A DNA stretch of 34,738 bases. Origin: an uncultured Clostridia bacterium. GTDB taxonomy: Bacteria > Bacillota > Clostridia > RUG12999. This document shows positions 1 to 7,369 of the stretch, piece after piece (position 1 is the stretch's first letter; each line of letters starts with the position of its first letter). The stretch spans positions 1 through 34,738 of the forward strand of contig CAMNSU010000016.1 in assembly GCA_946555455.1 (NCBI GenBank), written 5' to 3'. Made by a program: the position numbers and the translations under genes. The notes beneath the pieces were generated by a model, which ran no database searches, had not been told where the DNA came from, and saw nothing but the letters and a program-made list of their open reading frames with translations.

Positions 1-250
1 TCCTTGTTCTCACTGTCTCAAAATCGGGGCATTTTTCGCCGTATCCAGTGTCAACATGTACTTTCTCCACCCATTCCCTGAATTTATCCTTGGGAACAAT
101 AATTCTGCTGCCCACTTTCATCCTCGGAAACTCTTTTTCATGTATTAATTCATGCGCAGATGTAAGAGATATCCCCAGTACATCCTTCACCATTTCTACA
201 TTCAGCATTATGGGCAGTTCATCATACGATTTGTAGACGGATTCCTTCAT
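1..250 (-). CDS. Excisionase-type helix-turn-helix DNA-binding protein, C-terminus cut by window edge
   Basis: About 83 codons are visible and the frame is still open at the left edge. The start ATG at 250-248 follows an AAAGGAGTG ribosome site seven bases upstream. The visible protein carries the compact winged HTH pattern of the excisionase/MerR-like family: MLNVEMVKDVLGISLTSAHE, then LIHEKEFPRMKVGSRIIVPK, then a helix with FREWVEK. In this family the first helices contact DNA and the basic wing (MKVGSRI) grips the minor groove. Members are small regulators of mobile-element excision or of neighbouring genes. It is divergent from the zinc-cluster gene at 396, so it could regulate that intergenic region. 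The target is unknown. The family call is secure; the role is inference. Confidence 0.75.
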   Translation of the reverse strand, partial: MKESVYKSYDELPIMLNVEMVKDVLGISLTSAHELIHEKEFPRMKVGSRIIVPKDKFREWVEKVHVDTGYGEKCPDFETVRTR

Positions 251-273
251 TATCATCACTCCTTTTCTCAATA

Positions 274-300
274 GATGTTATCTACTCAAATTGTAACATC
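274..300. promoter_or_regulatory. Short inverted repeat between the HTH gene and the DUF6076-like gene
   Basis: GATGTTA (274-280) and TAACATC (294-300) are perfect 7-base inverted arms around a 13-base spacer. They lie 24 bases upstream of the HTH gene start and just before the plus-strand promoter candidate. It could be an operator for the HTH protein, but the region is A+T-rich and a chance match is possible. Confidence 0.3.
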
Positions 301-304
301 ACCT

Positions 305-333
305 TTGCATCTTGATAATAGGTGTCGTATAAT
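305..333 (+). promoter_or_regulatory. Candidate sigma-A promoter for the DUF6076-like gene
   Basis: A -35-like TTGCAT (305-310) is followed after exactly 17 bases by a perfect TATAAT -10 box (328-333). The predicted start near 340 would give a leader of about 55 bases before the ATG at 396. The -35 box matches consensus only in its first three bases, so the perfect -10 and ideal spacing carry the call. Confidence 0.5.
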
Positions 334-395
334 TAAATTACATTCTCTATTTTGATGTATGTATTATCTATTTCGGAAAATTTTTGGAGGGCATT

Positions 396-1565
396 ATGTT
401 TGCATTCAAAGCGTACTTTTGGCACGGCGATGTGTATATCAACAAGAAATATAAATATGCAGCCGGAGAAATCTTGACCGCATCCTTGAACACAGATTTT
501 TTCGATAGGATTGAAGGCGAGGATTGGTCTGCCCAACTGAAAAAATACAAAAAGAAACTCCTTTTATCCCAAGATATGGATTATCTAAATTACAACTCCA
601 ATGTCTATAAGGCATCCGATATTTTAGAGAGAATCAACGATTTACTTATGAAACTGCCGCCGTATAAAGATATACTTACTTTGCCAATCAAGCGATTGGA
701 TGATATTCTGAATGACTATTCAATCTTTTTTGAAAACGGTTTGAAAAATGATGAAAGAGAAAATATTACTTGGGATACTGTAAGTGAATATGGCACCGGC
801 GAAATTGACGACTATGGCAAAGGTAGATTCTATCTTCACAAATTTGCGCCGGAGGAACCTGAAAAAATATTGGAGTATGATAAAAACTTTGCGAACGAAC
901 TACAAAATTTCAATCGCAAAGTGTCAGACTTTTTTGACGGATATACATCTTTTGTGGAATCATATTTAGTGGTTCATAGGATTTTTGCTCTCTTCATAGA
1001 TGCTTTTCTGCACCAAAAAGAGACCTTTCTCAACGATAATGAATTAGCAGAATTTTTTGATGCATTCAATAAGACACACGGAATGAATTTTCAAAACATT
1101 CCATGCCGCATGAATTCGTTCCGCTATAAATCTTTGAAGGATGCATCTGGCAATTCTATTCTGTGTGAGGAAATCCATTTCGATGATTTACAATCGTTTC
1201 TGTATTTCGATTTCTTTCACGGAATTAAGTATAACTATATCCCTAATAAATGCAAGCAATGCGGGAAATATTTTTTAATTCAAGGCGGAAAATATTTCAG
1301 TTATTGTGACAAAAAATTAGCAGATGACCCGCGCAAAACCTGCCGAGACATAGGCTCCAGACGCAGATACGGCGACAAATGCAAAAATGACCCAATCTGG
1401 CAAACCTACAACCGTGCATACAAGGCGCATTACGCAAGGTATATGAAAAAGAAAATGACAGTCTCCGAATTTGAGCAATGGTCAAGGTTTGCTTCCGAAA
1501 TCCGCGATAAAGCAATCGGCGGAGAGATTCCGTTTGATGCGTACTACACCGAAATCCGCCGATAG
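396..1565 (+). CDS. DUF6076-like protein with C-terminal zinc-binding cysteine cluster
   Basis: This 389-residue cytoplasmic protein resembles the DUF6076 family of Clostridia, whose function is unknown. The start ATG at 396 lies five bases after GGAGG; an in-frame TTG at 384 sits at the edge of that ribosome site and was rejected. The N-terminal ~280 residues are acidic and aromatic with no recognisable catalytic motif. The C-terminus carries CKQC (Cys286, Cys289), Cys304 and Cys316, then a basic stretch (GSRRRYGDKCK), which suggests a zinc ribbon that contacts nucleic acid or another protein. There is no signal peptide or membrane segment. It is monocistronic and faces the excisionase-like gene, which hints at accessory origin. 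Its codons are more A/T-rich than those of the sugar locus. The family assignment is from memory of sequence style. Confidence 0.7.
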   Translation: MFAFKAYFWHGDVYINKKYKYAAGEILTASLNTDFFDRIEGEDWSAQLKKYKKKLLLSQDMDYLNYNSNVYKASDILERINDLLMKLPPYKDILTLPIKRLDDILNDYSIFFENGLKNDERENITWDTVSEYGTGEIDDYGKGRFYLHKFAPEEPEKILEYDKNFANELQNFNRKVSDFFDGYTSFVESYLVVHRIFALFIDAFLHQKETFLNDNELAEFFDAFNKTHGMNFQNIPCRMNSFRYKSLKDASGNSILCEEIHFDDLQSFLYFDFFHGIKYNYIPNKCKQCGKYFLIQGGKYFSYCDKKLADDPRKTCRDIGSRRRYGDKCKNDPIWQTYNRAYKAHYARYMKKKMTVSEFEQWSRFASEIRDKAIGGEIPFDAYYTEIRR

Positions 1566-1696
1566 CTCTTTTCTTTGTTTACTGTGGCTTAAAATTTGCA
1601 CATCTTTGAAATAATTCTCAGATAGATTTATCCATCATGAATCTGTTGCCCTTCGCAGCATAATACGAAATACGATATTTTGTTTCTCATCTATTT

Positions 1697-2382
1697 TTAC
1701 CAGAATAGCATATCAAAACCTTTCAATTTATAGATTGGCTCTGTAAAGAAATAATCACCGTAAATAAGCGAAATATGTTTGCCGCTACCAGAATAATAAT
1801 ATGCCTCCGTTCCGCCTTGCAGAATAGATTCCTCTTTGTCACTCCAGTCGCAAAAATCTTTATCCAAAGCCTTTAAGATACGCAAAGCCGCTTTCATGTA
1901 TAACGGCTGTTCATGCTGCGGCACATTTTTTGCAATTTCAATCAATCCGCAAGCAGCGCAGACGCCTGCCGTAGTATCGTAAATCTCCGGCTCTTTCGGT
2001 GTACGGAAGTCGCACAGTGGTACTGCATATTCGGCAGTATTCGCGATAAAATAATGTGCCACGCGCTTTGCGGCATCCAAATAATCCTGCTTTTTCGTAT
2101 GGATATAACCGAGAACATATCCGTATAGTGCCCAACTCTGTCCGCGTGACCATTACGAACCCAATTCATATCCCTGACCGCCGAACACCTCCACAGGTTC
2201 ATCGGTTACAATATCAAGGTCTACAATATGATGAACGGATCCATCTGCACGCAAATGCGTTTTCATGGTTGTGTCCGTATGACTCATGGCAACATATTTG
2301 TAACGCGGGGCACCCGTCTCACGCGAAGCCCAATAGAGCAGCGGGATATTCATCATACAGTCAATGATGAAGTAATCTCGAC
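1697..2382 (-). pseudogene. GH88 unsaturated glucuronyl hydrolase remnant (N-terminus missing, internal stop)
   Basis: The reading resumes with DYFIIDCMMNIPLLYWASRE near 2380, runs to a TAA at about 2153-2151 immediately before WSRGQSWALYGYVLGY, and continues in the same frame to a natural end at 1697 (SLIYGDYFFTEPIYKLKGF). Both halves align with the intact GH88 protein at 6209-7369: IIDCMMNIPLLY, ADGS, W-SRG-WA-YG, YDTTAG versus IDTSAA, and YGDYFF versus YGDYFYFE. About 170 N-terminal residues, including the first catalytic Asp, are absent, and a TGA lies just upstream of the visible homology. The break is therefore a 5' truncation plus one in-frame nonsense codon. The gene is dead unless a sequencing error explains the stop, and that would not restore the missing N-terminus. 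Confidence 0.85.
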
Positions 2383-2470
2383 CCGTTCAAACAGATTTTG
2401 GATATAACAAAGGTGTCGGAAGTAATTCCGATACCTTATTTTTGGCACATTAGCTTGAAAAAACCACTGG

Positions 2471-2556
2471 TTATACCAATTTTAGTATAATAAAACCACC
2501 TGATATAATAGTAATAAGATTTGGCAATTGCATTACTAAAAATATCAGGTGTTTTA
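2471..2556. repeat. Two inverted repeats between the pseudogenes
   Basis: TTATAC (2471-2476) pairs with GTATAA (2485-2490) across eight bases. CACCTGATAT (2497-2506) pairs with ATATCAGGTG (2542-2551) across 35 bases. They sit in the 200-base gene-free gap between two broken genes, where a decayed mobile-element end would be plausible. No transposase, target duplication or T-run was found, so the meaning is uncertain. Confidence 0.35.
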
Positions 2557-2579
2557 AACATGAAAAATGAAATAAAACA

Positions 2580-3106
2580 TTACAGACGAATAAGCAAATC
2601 ATTTTTTCGCTTGATATTTTTCGGATACCCTCTTGAAATCAACGCCATATTGTTATCAAAATTCGATGCTAAGTCTAAAATATCGCCTGTTTTAACATCA
2701 CGAAGGATTCCGAAATTAAAAGTATGCCTATGGGGATTTGCACAGACAGTATCCAGAAACAGCATTTTTACATAATCGCCGATACAATCGGGACATAACT
2801 CTCTGAAAATATTAACCGTCGCGATATAATCTTCATTATCACCCATAAAACGAAATGCAGGTTCAAAGTTCACACGCGCGTTATTAGTGAAATCCCTTGT
2901 TTTTACAATGTCCTTTCCACGTTTATATTCAGCCATCTTAAAACCCAAATTGCACGGTGGGAATCTATAGCTCTTGTTTCAAGCCACTTTTGCACATCAC
3001 TTGTACGCTGCAGGTATAACGGCAGCATATCAAAATGGATAACCTTAAATTCATTATTTTTCCACTCTGCTGCAACAGTATCGCCATTTAGTATAAAAAA
3101 ATCCAT
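2580..3106 (-). pseudogene. HipA-like kinase remnant (internal deletion, frameshift, C-terminal truncation)
   Basis: The N-terminal part starts at the ATG at 3106 after GAGGTGGG and reads MDFFILNGDTVAAEWKNNEF through LETRAIDSHR. At about 2940-2965 the homology jumps to another frame at GFKMAEYKRGKDIVKTRDFT and runs to a stop at 2580 after NIKRKNDLLIRL. Intact members of this HipA-domain family carry roughly 150 residues between these points and more C-terminal sequence, so a deletion shifted the frame and the end is lost. The catalytic-loop motif, normally NPDRHTFNFG, reads NPHRHTFNFG here, so the presumed catalytic Asp is gone as well. The metal-binding NFDNN motif survives. HipA kinases act as toxins or signalling Ser/Thr kinases; no partner antitoxin is seen. 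Confidence 0.75.
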
Positions 3107-3452
3107 ATATCCCACCTCGCTTTCTGTGGCTATTATTGCCATCCTATGTCATAAAAATAATATAATTAGAAATCTAGCAGAAAGTCAAATAAGCAGCTTA
3201 TATTTATAGCTCCTTGTTAAAACTCTATAAAATATTGTTACAAATTTCACATTAAATATGTTATATGATATTATATAACTCAAATTATAATAATTCTGAT
3301 TATATGAAGTGAATAATATATTTTTACGCTATTGTAATATTTTTATCGCCTTTACAGCACCATTGGATTCCTATTATACAACTAACATCATTATATCATA
3401 CCTCTCATATTTTAACGTGAACAATAATTATATTTTCAAACAGTCATTCCTG
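3107..3452. other. A+T-rich gene-free stretch downstream of the sugar operon
   Basis: No coding region is supported here. The stretch is strongly A+T-rich and holds one AT-only hairpin with 7-base arms (GTTATAT 3260-3266, ATATAAC 3273-3279). It should contain the terminator of the leftward operon ending at 3453. Only a weak 4-base stem (ACAG/CTGT) is visible just after that stop codon, so no convincing intrinsic terminator was identified. Confidence 0.5.
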
Positions 3453-4127
3453 TCATAAATCAATTTGCTGATATATTTGAGGTATCGTTTTATTACCACA
3501 TACAAATTCTTTCGGGTCAATCGAATCAAACAATCCCCAATGAAGCGGAATGACTTTCTGCGCCCCCGTCCGTTTTGCAAACCTTGCTGCATCAGCCATA
3601 TTCATATTATTCCCAGCGCCATTGATTGGCAAAAAAACTGCATATATATCATCGGGAACATCTTCAAAAATTGTTTCATTATATAATGTATCGCCTGTTA
3701 TATAATATTTTTTATCGCCGTCATCAAGGATAATGCCAATGGCGTGTGGGTCGGAATGCTCTGCTTTTACTGCCGTCAGTTTGATTCCGCGATATGTCCA
3801 CGTAGTACGGCGGTTAAACATCACATATTGATTATTTCCGCCTTGCTTTTTTGCACTCTCCCAGACGGATGTCGGCCCTAAAAACAAAACGCTGTTCTCT
3901 CTGTCAAGATAGTATGGCATTGTTTCAGGGTCTAAATGGTCGCTGTGGCAATGTGTCACTGCATATATATCCACATCTATATCGAGAAACCGTTTCTCCA
4001 CAGGCATCCGTCTGTCGTTTGCCGGATTGTGTTTGTAACAAGCATTTGAAAGATAAGGGTCAATAACAATTTTGATGTTTTCTGTCTCAAACAGTAATCC
4101 TGCTTGACCAAGCCAAATTACTTTCAT
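3453..4127 (-). CDS. Metallo-beta-lactamase-fold hydrolase, UlaG-like
   Basis: This 224-residue cytoplasmic protein carries the zinc signature HCHSDH (His59, His61, Asp63, His64), a later EHSDPHAIG histidine, TGDTLY with its bridging Asp, and PLHWGLF near the C-terminus. Length and motifs fit the compact UlaG-like branch, whose founder opens the lactone ring of L-ascorbate 6-phosphate. In a locus with a sugar-acid dehydratase and a dehydrogenase, lactone hydrolysis is a reasonable guess. The exact substrate cannot be read from sequence. It is the last gene of the leftward operon. Its AGGAGG ribosome site is inside the end of the SDR gene and only one base separates the two genes, which suggests translational coupling. 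The fold is certain; the lactonase role is inference. Confidence 0.8.
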   Translation of the reverse strand: MKVIWLGQAGLLFETENIKIVIDPYLSNACYKHNPANDRRMPVEKRFLDIDVDIYAVTHCHSDHLDPETMPYYLDRENSVLFLGPTSVWESAKKQGGNNQYVMFNRRTTWTYRGIKLTAVKAEHSDPHAIGIILDDGDKKYYITGDTLYNETIFEDVPDDIYAVFLPINGAGNNMNMADAARFAKRTGAQKVIPLHWGLFDSIDPKEFVCGNKTIPQIYQQIDL

Positions 4128-4128
4128 A

Positions 4129-4902
4129 TTAATTCCTCCTGTTTTCAGGTATGACAGGATACAACTGAATCATATTTCCTCCGTCCACCGTCAACTCCGC
4201 GCCCGTTGCATTTTTGGACAATTCACTGCCAAAATACCACGCTGCATTTGCAATATCTTCAAAGTCCGCAATATCTTGGAGCGGCGTATAGTTAGAAAGC
4301 GCCTGACGGCAATTGTTATCATTATTCTCCCATCTATCTGTTTTTATCATGCCCGGAAGAACTGCATTGACTCTGATGTGATATTTTCCAAGATCCAGCG
4401 CCATCGCTCGCATCATACCAAGTGCACCTGCTTTTGACGCACTATATGCCACACGGTCCGGAATCGCACGGTAGGCAGTGTTGGAATTAATGAATACAAT
4501 GGAACCGCCGCCTTTTTCTTTCATCTGCATCGCCGCTTGTCTTGCCAGCATAAAATTCCAGCCAATATTTGTGTTCACCACTTCCATAAACGCATTTACC
4601 GAAACGGAAAAAAACTCCTGACGAATCCCAAGGTTTGCCGCGCAAAGCACCAAACAATCCAGCAGATATCCCATAGAACGAATATCGTCAAAAATCCGAA
4701 TCACATCATTCTCGTCAAAAATTTTGGTCTCATATCCTTTAGCAAAAATCCCATATGTATTCTGCAATTCTTCCGCAACCGCAGCCGCCTTTTCTCCGCT
4801 GCGGCTGCAGACAAAAACATCATATCCCTCTTTTGCAAATTTCTCTGCAATCACTTTACCTGTGTTTGCTGTAGCGCCGGTCACTAACACCGATTGCTTC
4901 AT
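4129..4902 (-). CDS. Short-chain dehydrogenase/reductase (classical SDR)
   Basis: The 257 residues match a classical SDR in length. The dinucleotide-binding loop is TGATANTG (residues 8-15), followed by VCSRS at the end of beta-2. CAAN stands in for the usual NNAG. The catalytic set is Ser140, Tyr153 and Lys157 in YSASKAG, and the C-terminus has the common TVDGG turn. Members oxidise or reduce sugar alcohols, keto-acids or aldonates with NAD(P). Between a dehydratase and a lactonase-like gene, a role in interconverting keto-deoxy sugar acids, or in reducing the 4-deoxy-5-keto-uronate made by lyase plus GH88 action, is plausible but not proven. The start follows AAGGAGAGG, and 16 bases separate it from the preceding gene. 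Confidence 0.85.
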   Translation of the reverse strand: MKQSVLVTGATANTGKVIAEKFAKEGYDVFVCSRSGEKAAAVAEELQNTYGIFAKGYETKIFDENDVIRIFDDIRSMGYLLDCLVLCAANLGIRQEFFSVSVNAFMEVVNTNIGWNFMLARQAAMQMKEKGGGSIVFINSNTAYRAIPDRVAYSASKAGALGMMRAMALDLGKYHIRVNAVLPGMIKTDRWENNDNNCRQALSNYTPLQDIADFEDIANAAWYFGSELSKNATGAELTVDGGNMIQLYPVIPENRRN

Positions 4903-4918
4903 AAAATCCTCTCCTTTT

Positions 4919-6079
4919 TTAAAAATAAAACGCTGTTTCAGGCGGGCGAATATCGGTCAGTGCACCGGTATAGTGCCTAAGTGAATGCGGTTGATAAGGA
5001 TGTGCCAAACAAGCGTCTTCATTGATTTGGATACCCAGCCCCGGTTTATCAGGAATTTTAATATACCCATCATGATAGTCCAGTTCTTCATTTGTAATAT
5101 CTTTTCTATATATAACATCACTATACATGATTTCCAAAATAGAAAAGTTGGGACAGCATGCCGCAAGCTGCATTGTTGCCGCATTCGCAATGGGACCGGA
5201 AGGATTGTGGGGCGCAAACGGAATATATCTGCATTCTGCTTCCGCCGCTATCTTTTTCAGTTCCAGAATACCTCCTGCATGAGAAACATCAGGCTGAATA
5301 TAGTCGGCAGCCATGAGGTCAAACATTCTTTTGTAATCCCATCTGGTATACAATCGTTCTCCGGCAGAAACAGCAACCGGCGACTTTTCTTTCACCGTCT
5401 TTAGTGCGTCCAGATTATCCGGCGGCACAGGCTCTTCAAAAAACATGGGTTTAAATTGTTCAAGTTCTTTTGCAATTTTAATGCCGGTCGGGATATTGAA
5501 TCTTCCGTGTCCTTCTATCAATAAATCTATTTCATCTCCTACTGCATCGCGGACCGCACCGACGCACGCCATGGCTGCACCGAGTTCCTTATTTGAAATT
5601 TCCAAATATGCCTTGCCGAAAGGGTCCCATTTCATTGCTGTTATGCCCCGCTGCATTGCAATTTTCGCTTTTTCACCAAATTCCTGCGGCGTTTTCGCGC
5701 CTGCGAACCAACCATTCACATAAACGCGAACTTTGTCACGCACTTTTCCACCCAGCAGTTGATACACCGGCACTTGAAGCTGCTTGCCTAAAATATCCCA
5801 CAATGCCATTTCAACTGCCGAAAGAGCGGACATTAAAACTACGCCGCCGCGCCAATAGGCGTCCCGATAAATGGTATGCCAATGTTTTTCAATATCAAAC
5901 GGATTTTGTCCCACAAGATATTCTTTGATATGTTCAACGGCTCCGAGCAGCGCTTTTTCCTTATATTCCAGCGTTGCTTCTCCGCAGCCATCGATTCCCT
6001 CGTCTGTATATACTTTCACAAACACAAAATTTGTTCTAAAACAGTCTACCACAAATGTTTTTACATCCGTTACTTTCAT
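4919..6079 (-). CDS. Enolase-superfamily sugar-acid dehydratase, galactonate-dehydratase-like
   Basis: This 386-residue protein has the capping domain (residues 1-115) and the (beta/alpha)7-beta barrel of the mandelate racemase/muconate-lactonising group. Metal ligands are Glu189, Glu215 (FFEEP) and Glu241 (SAGER). His191 follows Glu189 in EGHGRF. Asp264 (QPDVSHAGG) and His291 (HNPSGP) form the dyad, with Glu316 behind. These positions sit six residues after those I recall for E. coli D-galactonate dehydratase (183, 185, 209, 235, 258, 285, 310), with Glu replacing the first Asp. Such enzymes remove water from aldonates to give 2-keto-3-deoxy acids. The start is ATG 6079, five bases after GGAGAGG; a longer in-frame start at 6112 lacks a ribosome site. 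Class is strong; substrate is not determined. Confidence 0.85.
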   Translation of the reverse strand: MKVTDVKTFVVDCFRTNFVFVKVYTDEGIDGCGEATLEYKEKALLGAVEHIKEYLVGQNPFDIEKHWHTIYRDAYWRGGVVLMSALSAVEMALWDILGKQLQVPVYQLLGGKVRDKVRVYVNGWFAGAKTPQEFGEKAKIAMQRGITAMKWDPFGKAYLEISNKELGAAMACVGAVRDAVGDEIDLLIEGHGRFNIPTGIKIAKELEQFKPMFFEEPVPPDNLDALKTVKEKSPVAVSAGERLYTRWDYKRMFDLMAADYIQPDVSHAGGILELKKIAAEAECRYIPFAPHNPSGPIANAATMQLAACCPNFSILEIMYSDVIYRKDITNEELDYHDGYIKIPDKPGLGIQINEDACLAHPYQPHSLRHYTGALTDIRPPETAFYF

Positions 6080-6119
6080 TGTATCCTCTCCCCCATCAAA
6101 CAGCTTTTCCAATCTATAA

Positions 6120-6167
6120 AATCAGACCGGAGATAGAAACCTATCCCCGGCGCCAAACACTCTGATT
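6120..6167 (-). promoter_or_regulatory. Strong intercistronic mRNA hairpin between the GH88 and dehydratase genes
   Basis: Read on the minus strand, CCGGGGATAG and CTATCTCCGG form a 10-pair stem (one G-T) with a GTTT loop (6127-6150). An outer AATCAGA/TCTGATT pair (6161-6167 with 6120-6126) closes it, with a 10-base bulge on one side. A short T-run (ATTTTAT) follows. It lies in the largest gap of the operon (129 bases). It could be a leaky terminator, a processing site or a 3' stabiliser that sets lower expression of the last three genes. Confidence 0.6.
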
Positions 6168-6208
6168 GGTGAACTTCTCCCCATATTTCGCACTGTTCTT
6201 TGATTTTA

Positions 6209-7369
6209 TTACCAGCACAGTGTTCTATCACCATTCATTAAATTGCATAATAATTCAAAATAAAAATAATCACCGTAGGATGCGTATTGATGTTTTCCGT
6301 TCTGCTCCCGCAGCGTTCCTGCCACTGTTTCATCAAACGTCACATAGGATTCTGTCAGCCGACAAAAAATTTTCTCCGCCCACGCATGGTATTCCGGCTT
6401 TTCGGCTTGTTTTGCCAGCAGCAAAAATCCGTTTGCCGCAACTGCCGCTGCGGAGGTATCTATCGCCGCTTCTTCTCCTGCCGGAAGCTTAAAATCCCAG
6501 ACCGGCAGGTCGTTCGTCTCCTGAATACGGCAGATAAAATCGTCAGCCAACCGCACGGCAACCTCTAAATAATCTTGATTTTCAGTATAGGAATATGCGA
6601 TAGCAAATCCATAAATAGCCCACGCTGCACCGCGCGACCAATAACTTTCATCGCCATAGCCACAATAATTGCAGCCTTGCGGCGCGCCTGCGCCAAAGCG
6701 GCAGCTATGATAAAGCGAACCGTCGGGACGGACAAAATGACGCATAGTTTGCTGTGCATGGCTATCCGCTATCTGCGCAAAAAATGGATTTCCTGTTTGC
6801 TGCGTCGCAAAATAGAGCAGCGGAATGTTCATCATGCAGTCAATAATTGCCAGCCCCTGACTTTCCGTATAAAAATGACATTTCGCGTCTTGGGCATTCA
6901 CATATGTAGGAATCGTATCGTCCATTCGTCCCCACGCGCGAATAATACCATACTCCGGCAAAAAACGCTGACTCAGCAGCTCCGCCGCCCGCAGTGCAAT
7001 ATCTGCTGAAGCAGGATCGCCTGTCAAACGGTAGAGCGCCACGCACTGCGGCGCATATAAAAATCCCAAATCGTGCATTGTATCCATGCCGTGACAGAAC
7101 ACTTTTTCATGGAACAGACGGTTCTTGTCAAAGACCCATTGCAAAAATTCTTTATTCCCGCTCTGCTCATATGTCAGCAAAACAATGCCTGAATAAAAAG
7201 AACTCGTCCAGTTCATCACATGCATGAAATCTGTTTTTCTTTTTAAATTTGCTTCTGAAAAATAATGTCCGTCGCTGCACGCCGGCACCTCCGGCAAATC
7301 TGCTGGACAGGTTTCCATAATGCGCCGCGCTTTTTGCAGCAACAATTTTTGTTCCCGTTCAAATTCCAT
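6209..7369 (-). CDS. GH88 unsaturated glucuronyl hydrolase
   Basis: This 386-residue protein has the (alpha/alpha)6-barrel pattern and length of family GH88. The two catalytic aspartates are recognisable as Asp100 in MHDLGF and Asp177 in IIDCMMN, matching Asp88 and Asp149 of the Bacillus enzyme as I recall them. The reaction hydrates the double bond of the 4,5-unsaturated uronic acid left by a polysaccharide lyase and so releases it from the oligosaccharide. No signal peptide is present, so it acts in the cytoplasm. The ATG at 7369 follows AAAGGAGA and overlaps the end of the lyase gene by 11 bases, so lyase and hydrolase are probably translated together. An upstream in-frame TTG at 7399 lacks a ribosome site. 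A dead paralogue lies at 1697-2382. Confidence 0.92.
   Translation of the reverse strand: MEFEREQKLLLQKARRIMETCPADLPEVPACSDGHYFSEANLKRKTDFMHVMNWTSSFYSGIVLLTYEQSGNKEFLQWVFDKNRLFHEKVFCHGMDTMHDLGFLYAPQCVALYRLTGDPASADIALRAAELLSQRFLPEYGIIRAWGRMDDTIPTYVNAQDAKCHFYTESQGLAIIDCMMNIPLLYFATQQTGNPFFAQIADSHAQQTMRHFVRPDGSLYHSCRFGAGAPQGCNYCGYGDESYWSRGAAWAIYGFAIAYSYTENQDYLEVAVRLADDFICRIQETNDLPVWDFKLPAGEEAAIDTSAAAVAANGFLLLAKQAEKPEYHAWAEKIFCRLTESYVTFDETVAGTLREQNGKHQYASYGDYFYFELLCNLMNGDRTLCW

Noticed and set aside
48-236. Plus-strand 62-codon open frame at the left edge
   Set aside because: It is antisense to the excisionase-type HTH gene, which has a clear family match and ribosome site.
2521-2775. Plus-strand 84-codon open frame in the pseudogene gap
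   Set aside because: It is antisense to the HipA-like remnant, has no homology, and its composition is explained by the minus-strand coding remnant.
3260-3279. AT-only hairpin as the operon terminator
   Set aside because: It has no G-C pairs and lies about 175 bases beyond the last stop, so it would be too weak to terminate.
6079-6112. Longer N-terminus for the dehydratase
   Set aside because: The added residues overlap the ribosome site of the internal ATG and are not part of the enolase-superfamily start.
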